Of a stretch of DNA of 64,000 nucleotides, positions 59,501 to 64,000 are shown piece by piece; position 1 is the first letter of the stretch, and each line of letters starts with the position of its first letter. The DNA comes from Setoptus koraiensis. Its lineage: Eukaryota; Arthropoda. The notes below the pieces were generated by a model. It worked only from the letters and a program-made list of their open reading frames with translations. It was not told the origin of the DNA and did no database searches. A program made the translations under genes and the position numbers. Location: assembly GCA_048013815.1 (NCBI GenBank), contig CM106585.1:1550001-1614000 (forward strand). Reading direction: 5' to 3'.

Positions 59501-59841
59501 TGCGTATCCTCGGCACGGGTAAACAAAACAATACCCCTGGCCCGTTTTTTTAACAATTCTCTCACTATGGCATCAAAAACAAATTCGTCAGCTGTGGGCG
59601 GAACTTTCTCATGGGCAGCTATACAAATACTCCTATTGGCCGCTTGTTTCATAAATTCCTTACTGCCAGAATCTCCATACAAGCCCTCGCTACTGACCAG
59701 CGACACATAGGTCCATTTGAGGCTCCGCTGGACAATGTCGGCAATGGCGCGCGCTTGGAATGTGTCAGATGGAACGGTACGCGCGAACAAATCGTATAGT
59801 GTCTTGTCGCTTAATGAGGTGGCAGTGGAGGCATAACTCAC
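45304..59841 (-). CDS. Metabotropic glutamate receptor (class C GPCR), 5' exon(s) missing
   Basis: G-protein-coupled glutamate receptor. Exons, all phase-consistent: 59841-57837, 57492-57448, 52274-50869, 50670-50515, 49434-49150, 49042-48790 and 48593-45304; about 2,480 codons. Exon order gives: the ligand-binding domain from VSYASTATSLSDK through SSEGLYGDSG and AADGWG to QKVQFVVDAVYAMAH; GGDFYTKYLLNVSF; KFDERGDGMGRYN; a Q-rich insert; the Cys-rich domain (ICCWMCRACAENE); seven helices (DTPLVKASGIELSF, VKTNRIARIF, ENFNESKFIGFTMYTTC, FAPKVHIILFNPDKNVRK); then a very long tail. Likely glutamate contacts (Thr in STATS, Tyr in GLYG, Asp in ADGW, Lys in QKVQF) are conserved, so glutamate binding is plausible. 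Mixed group I and II features; AGWWPEDS and FVPLYYGT lean to group I. The first ligand-binding lobe was not found up to 64000. Confidence 0.92.
45307..45399 (-). other. Homer-type and PDZ-type ligand motifs at the mGluR C-terminus
   Basis: The tail ends with a Pro run containing PPPQF (45385-45399), which fits the PPxxF ligand of Homer EVH1 domains. The last residues are LTSL, a class I PDZ ligand (Thr at -2, Leu at 0). Both occur in vertebrate group I receptors mGluR1/5. Function is inferred from motif only. Confidence 0.6.
47872..47935 (-). repeat. Poly-Gln CAG/CAA tract in the mGluR tail
   Basis: About 20 consecutive Gln codons, mixed CAA and CAG. Other runs lie at about 46620-46655 (Gln), 47272-47304 (Asn) and 46220-46260 (Asp). 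Confidence 0.95.
48648..48722. repeat. 19-bp tandem repeat, about four units, in the last mGluR intron
   Basis: Units of TATCACAACATTTAGACAG, the last one degenerate, just upstream (in gene direction) of the final exon's acceptor at 48594. Confidence 0.9.
49435..50514 (-). other. mGluR intron between the TM3-TM4 and TM5-TM6 exons
   Basis: GTAGGT donor at 50514 and TTTTAG acceptor at 49435. No additional gene seen. Confidence 0.8.
53531..53560. repeat. (CT)n microsatellite
   Basis: Uninterrupted CT run within the large mGluR intron. Confidence 0.95.
55735..55792. repeat. Minisatellite of GACCGAGAA-type units
   Basis: Five or so imperfect 10-12 bp units (AGACCGAGAA, GGACCGAGAAAG) in the large mGluR intron. 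Confidence 0.9.
57493..57836 (-). other. mGluR intron between ligand-domain exons
   Basis: Donor G|GTAAAT at 57836 and acceptor TATAG at 57493. A tempting in-frame extension to a stop at 57814 is not used if this donor is correct. Confidence 0.75.
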
Positions 59842-59940
59842 CTGATTGATTGGATCGGTCGTGTGGGCGTTCGTGTTGGATCAGGTCGGACCGCATTGGG
59901 TTGGAACGGACGGTATCGCGTCGGATTAGATCGAGTGGGC

Positions 59941-59966
59941 GAGAGAGAGAGAGAGAGAGAGAGAGC
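59941..59966. repeat. (GA)n microsatellite
   Basis: GA run 100 bp upstream (gene direction) of the first mGluR exon found. Confidence 0.95.
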
Positions 59967-62083
59967 GACAGGATTGTTATTGAGCATGTTGACGTGATTG
60001 GATTGTTTACAAAAGACAGTAGTTGTAGTGGCTCATTAGTCAGGTTAGTTAATGAGTTGTATCTGCTCGTGGGCCTCATTTCGCGTCGCTATTTCGTGTT
60101 GTTTTCGGGCCAGAGCCTGACTGTCGACACACACGTTTTCTTATCGGCTACTAGACAAACATTTGGGCGGTGGCACACCGAACAGCCAAGAAAAAATACG
60201 CGCCGATTCTCGCCGTTTAATTAGAGCCAACCATCGTGGCCAATCAGCGCCTAATGAAATTCGTCAAGACCTCTTATTTTGTTGCTGCTTTTGCAACTGG
60301 CCTCTCGGGCGCTCATCCAACAGTGGCCGCCGTTTCGAAGGCAACACATACCCGTTGACGCGAACAAATTCATTTGCCCAACACCAAAATTCCTGCGAAT
60401 GCAACTGGAAATTTATCCCCCGGGGCCAGCTCGCTAATCAAAAGATAGTTGGCTCACTCGTCGAGTCGTGCGCTTTCCGACCGCACAACCGCCGAATTGC
60501 GGGCCGATTTGTGGCTGTTGGCAAGGTCGTTGGCCATTATTGTTTATTTGCCAGCTAATGGCCGCCGTCAGGCTGAGCTAACAAGGCGGCCGCAAACGAC
60601 GCAAGATTTATTTAGACTAAAAGAATTATATAATGATGCGCTGCCAGTTAGCGATCACACAGGGGAGATATCAAATCTGTTGGCTCCATCTATTCGCTGA
60701 TATGAGCTGATATGAGAGGCGGGACATACATTTATCATTCATTATCACCCTTCTTTTCACTAACAAACTATCCATTCTATTCATTCCGTTTGCTGCTTAT
60801 TTTCGTTATTTGTTGGTGCGTTTGCATTTTCGGTTCGCGTACGAGCCAGCAAGCAAGCAGAATATTTATTTCCAGTATTTGCCGTTCAGTATTTTTGCCT
60901 GTATTTCTCGTTGCCATTATATAACCATTTGCACATGTACATGAGCAAATGTTTCAGCAACAACAGCAGCAACAACAAGCGTAAAATAAGCTCACAATAG
61001 CGAGATAGAATGCATACACACATGATCGATCTGTCCATGATACAAACGTACAGTTTGTCATTTGGGCTTATGGCTCAAGCGCTGTTTTCGTATTGTTTTT
61101 GCTGCCGGCATCGACATGGCAACTGGCGGCCAAACATTAGACTAGATTGTTGCTCGTGATGTTTGCGTCAGACGGTCAGATGGACGGCGACAGACAGATA
61201 GCGACAGACAGCGCGAGAGCCAACGGTCAGCAAACGAAAAAACGCAAGTGAAAAAGGAAGTAAAAAAGCAATGACCATCACGAGTCAACTGAACATTGGA
61301 TGATGGCAATATGATACTTATGTTTATAATGGCCACCTAGTGAACTCGTTGCGTTACATAATGCGCGGTCGCAACCGAATTGTCGAGTGAGTTTGTGGCC
61401 ATTGGCGGTGACAATATTGCACGCTTCAGACATTATGGTTGTCGCTGGCCTCAAGTGTTGAGCAACGTCTAACTGTCCGTCTGATGATGATGGTCGCTTG
61501 ATTGTTGTTGCTGGTGCCGTTGCAGTTCATATCGCACGGCCACATTCGCCGGATTTGCTGTCTCTTTCATTGGGTCTCTCCGGCTGGCCAGTTCAGCAAA
61601 AAACAGCAACAAAAAACAGCAACAACAAATGACCAACAACAACTAACACACAAGTTTATGTAGCGACTGATGGGAGGCGCGCGAGGGGAGCGAGCCGGCG
61701 ATCGGGGCAGCCAGGCATTATTAGTGGCACTAGAAATAGAATATTATTCTTTTCTCTCGTGATATAATGAGATAACTTGTTAGTTAGCTGCTGTTGGCCG
61801 TCAACACAAAACAGCTCGGTATCTCGCATAAAACAAAGAACAACAGCAACGGATGGACAGAGCGACAGAGAGAAGCAGCAGCCCAGAGAACAACAATGAG
61901 CCGAATAAACAAAGCACCATAATGATTATATAATATAAGCAAGCACGGTGTTCATTTGTGAATGGGTTGCTGCCGAAATAAAAGAAGCTATTTGCACGAA
62001 CACACTGGCATAGATTGGAGAAGCGTCACACACTCAGATGGATGCAAAATGGAAAATGGGCGACGGGCAACAAACTCGCAAAA

Positions 62084-62103
62084 TACACACACACACACAC
62101 ACT
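62084..62103. repeat. (AC)n microsatellite
   Basis: AC dinucleotide run in noncoding DNA. Confidence 0.95.
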
Positions 62104-64000
62104 CGAGCGGCCTGATGATGATATAATCATTTTCAAAGTTGAAATCCCAGTTGGCGGGCAAGCTTCGATGCTGTCAGTTGTAGCTAGTGGGGCCACTATT
62201 CAGCAGAATAGTGAATTCGGCGGGGCCCCGATGGCCTGAAAATTGAAATTCTCGAGCCATCGGGGGCCGCAGGTTGATGATGTGATGATGCCTATGGCAG
62301 CGTCATAATAAACGACAGCATGGCGACCAATGATGATCCGTCGGCTCCCATTGGCCAATGATTATTATCTGGCGCATCCTGCAACAACCGGCGCACAACC
62401 ACTGGGCCCGTCGGCCAACAACAATCGTTGTTGCAATCGTTGATCTGTCTAGTTTATGGGTTAGGTCAGGCGCCCAGCTAGGCGACATTGCGTCATACAG
62501 TGACACGACGACATTGTGATAGTACGATAGCGTGACAGCGTGTGTATGTAGGTCTCATTCGGACAACACTTATATCGCCTGGCTAGTAAATAGAAATCCG
62601 TTTGTAATTTTATCTTTTAGTCTCAGGTTTGTTGGCTACTTTAGGCGCAGTCATCATCATTAATCATCGTCATCCTTCGCTACTTAACAGCCAGCCGACT
62701 AGCGACTCACTAGCGGGTGAGCGAGACGACCAGCCGGCCCGACTCAGTGGGGCCCCGTTGAAGTGACTAAAGTGGTACCCAAATTAAAGTTTGCCAAGAG
62801 TGGCTCGAACAAGTGAAGCGACTTTTGCCAGCACTGAGTGTATGCCGGCCACTTGATCTGGCCACTGGCTAGTCAGTTGTGCCGGTTCAATTCGTTTAAT
62901 TTGTTCAGTTTAGTTGTTTTCGTAGAGTCGCTAGTGGGGCCGCTGGCAGCGCCACTGGTGGCGCCCATCTGTGGAGCCATTGGTGGGACCACCAGTAATG
63001 GCGGCCGCGGGTTCCGCTGGCGGGGGCGCCCCATTTGATGGGAGCTGAACTGATCCTGAAGTGTGATCATGCCGGATGAAAACACACAAACACACAGGCG
63101 CACTCTGTTTTGGTCTTGCCATTACAATGGTTGGCACCCAAAGGCCAGGGGGCGCCAGAGGGCAGGCAAGCGTGAAACTGCAGTTGCAACTTGCAATAAG
63201 CCGGACGCCACCTATCAGATAAGGGCGATTGACTTGCTGATAAGCTGATGAGTTGTTGCTTGCTTAGCTCGAAATGGAGCCAAACAGATTGAGACATTTG
63301 GATGGCGCAAAACAACTGGCGCTGTATGACAGGCAAATTTCGCTTGAAAATTTTGCCAGTAACTGGGCCCATCTTGCAGTTATGACACATGCACACCGAC
63401 TATGGATGCCGAAACCGAATTGAAGCGAACCGGAAAAGCCTAATGCCGTGCCTATTGTTTTGTCCATTGTGTTTGTTGGGCGTTTGCTCAAAAAATAAAT
63501 TCATCTCGTTACAATGCAGTTTACCGTTAGATGGAGCATCTCTACTGAGAACTTGCTAGTCACAACTCGCGAGTCACAACTTGTGACAGTCAGCTGTGAG
63601 TCGGAAGTGCCAATAAGCAATACCATGGCGCCACACGTACACTGTAGATATTGGCGAGCGCGATAAATGCTAATGGAAGGGCGCGATAATGCCGATAATA
63701 ACAATCAAATGAATTTGCAAATTTGTCATCAATTGACGCCATTAGAGGCGCTCATAATGCTCTGTTGGCCTCTATCGAGATAGCGGCTTGTGAATGAGAA
63801 GCAACTCATGTGTAAGAGAGGATAAACAATTCAGTGTCCAGCGACAATTCAGTGTGGACAGTCATTAAATTGTTTAGCAGGGGCCTATATAATGTTGATC
63901 GATGAACATTTACATATCATCATAATCGCAATCGAAATTGCAATCATAATCATTGTCACGGTGCTCGTCATGTTCGCCGTGACTCGGGTGCTGGTCGCAA

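Larger units (their letters stand above)
59842..64000. other. Intron or flank upstream of the first mGluR exon found
   Basis: The acceptor CAG at 59842 shows an intron begins here in gene direction. I searched the minus strand for the first ligand-binding lobe and did not find it. The region has GA (59941-59966) and AC (62084-62103) microsatellites, GC-richer patches near 62700-63150, and no convincing gene. Confidence 0.6.

Noticed and set aside
62838-63103. GC-rich Pro/Ala ORFs as a possible first mGluR exon
   Set aside because: None resembles the conserved first lobe (no GVIGG or VANLLRLF-like pattern) in either orientation.

Overview
This window is eukaryotic nuclear DNA. It is AT-rich, with short GT-AG introns, microsatellites, short non-autonomous DNA transposons, and proteins packed with Gln, Asn, Ser and His runs. 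The protein repertoire and style best suit an arthropod, perhaps an acariform mite; that placement is an inference. Two runs of exactly 500 N (2372-2871 and 38571-39070) are assembly gaps of unstated size.

Layout. 1-2371 (-): the N-terminal part of a SYK/ZAP-70 type tyrosine kinase. 2940-5417 (-): an Mpv17-like protein, a MAPEG-domain membrane protein of TMEM79 type, and one tiny uncertain ORF. 7953-18479 (+): the IQSEC/BRAG Arf-GEF gene (IQ motif, Sec7, PH) in at least six exons; one short exon before the PH domain was not found. 21241-26144 (-): two tandem, nearly identical cathepsin A-like serine carboxypeptidase genes; the first has a 435-bp hAT-type MITE in intron 1 that its sister lacks. 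28563-29354 (+): an unrecognised coiled-coil protein, convergent with melted/VEPH1 (-, 29554-32418), which appears to lack its PH domain.

33148-42588 is a rearranged segmental duplication. The left copy holds NDUFA8, a deleted GMDS pseudogene and an intact intronless EFL1. The right copy, after a gap, holds the EFL1 upstream region, EFL1 pseudogene fragments split by an unknown coding fragment, two MITEs with 8-bp target duplications, a second identical NDUFA8, and a small secreted-protein gene on the opposite strand whose reading frame overlaps NDUFA8. 43562-44707 (-) is an unrecognised secreted protein.

45304-59841 (-) is a large metabotropic glutamate receptor gene. Seven exons with consistent splice phases encode about 2,480 residues, and the first ligand-binding lobe lies beyond what I could find. 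It has a roughly 420-residue disordered insert in the ligand-binding domain and a roughly 1,100-residue Q/N-rich cytoplasmic tail. The tail ends with a Homer-type PPxxF motif and a class I PDZ ligand. The remainder to 64000 looks like intron or flanking DNA.

The genes are unrelated housekeeping, signalling and secretory genes rather than a co-regulated cluster. Common themes are disordered repeats inserted into conserved domains, young duplication with sequence homogenisation, and insertion sites of small DNA transposons that can be dated against empty sister sites.
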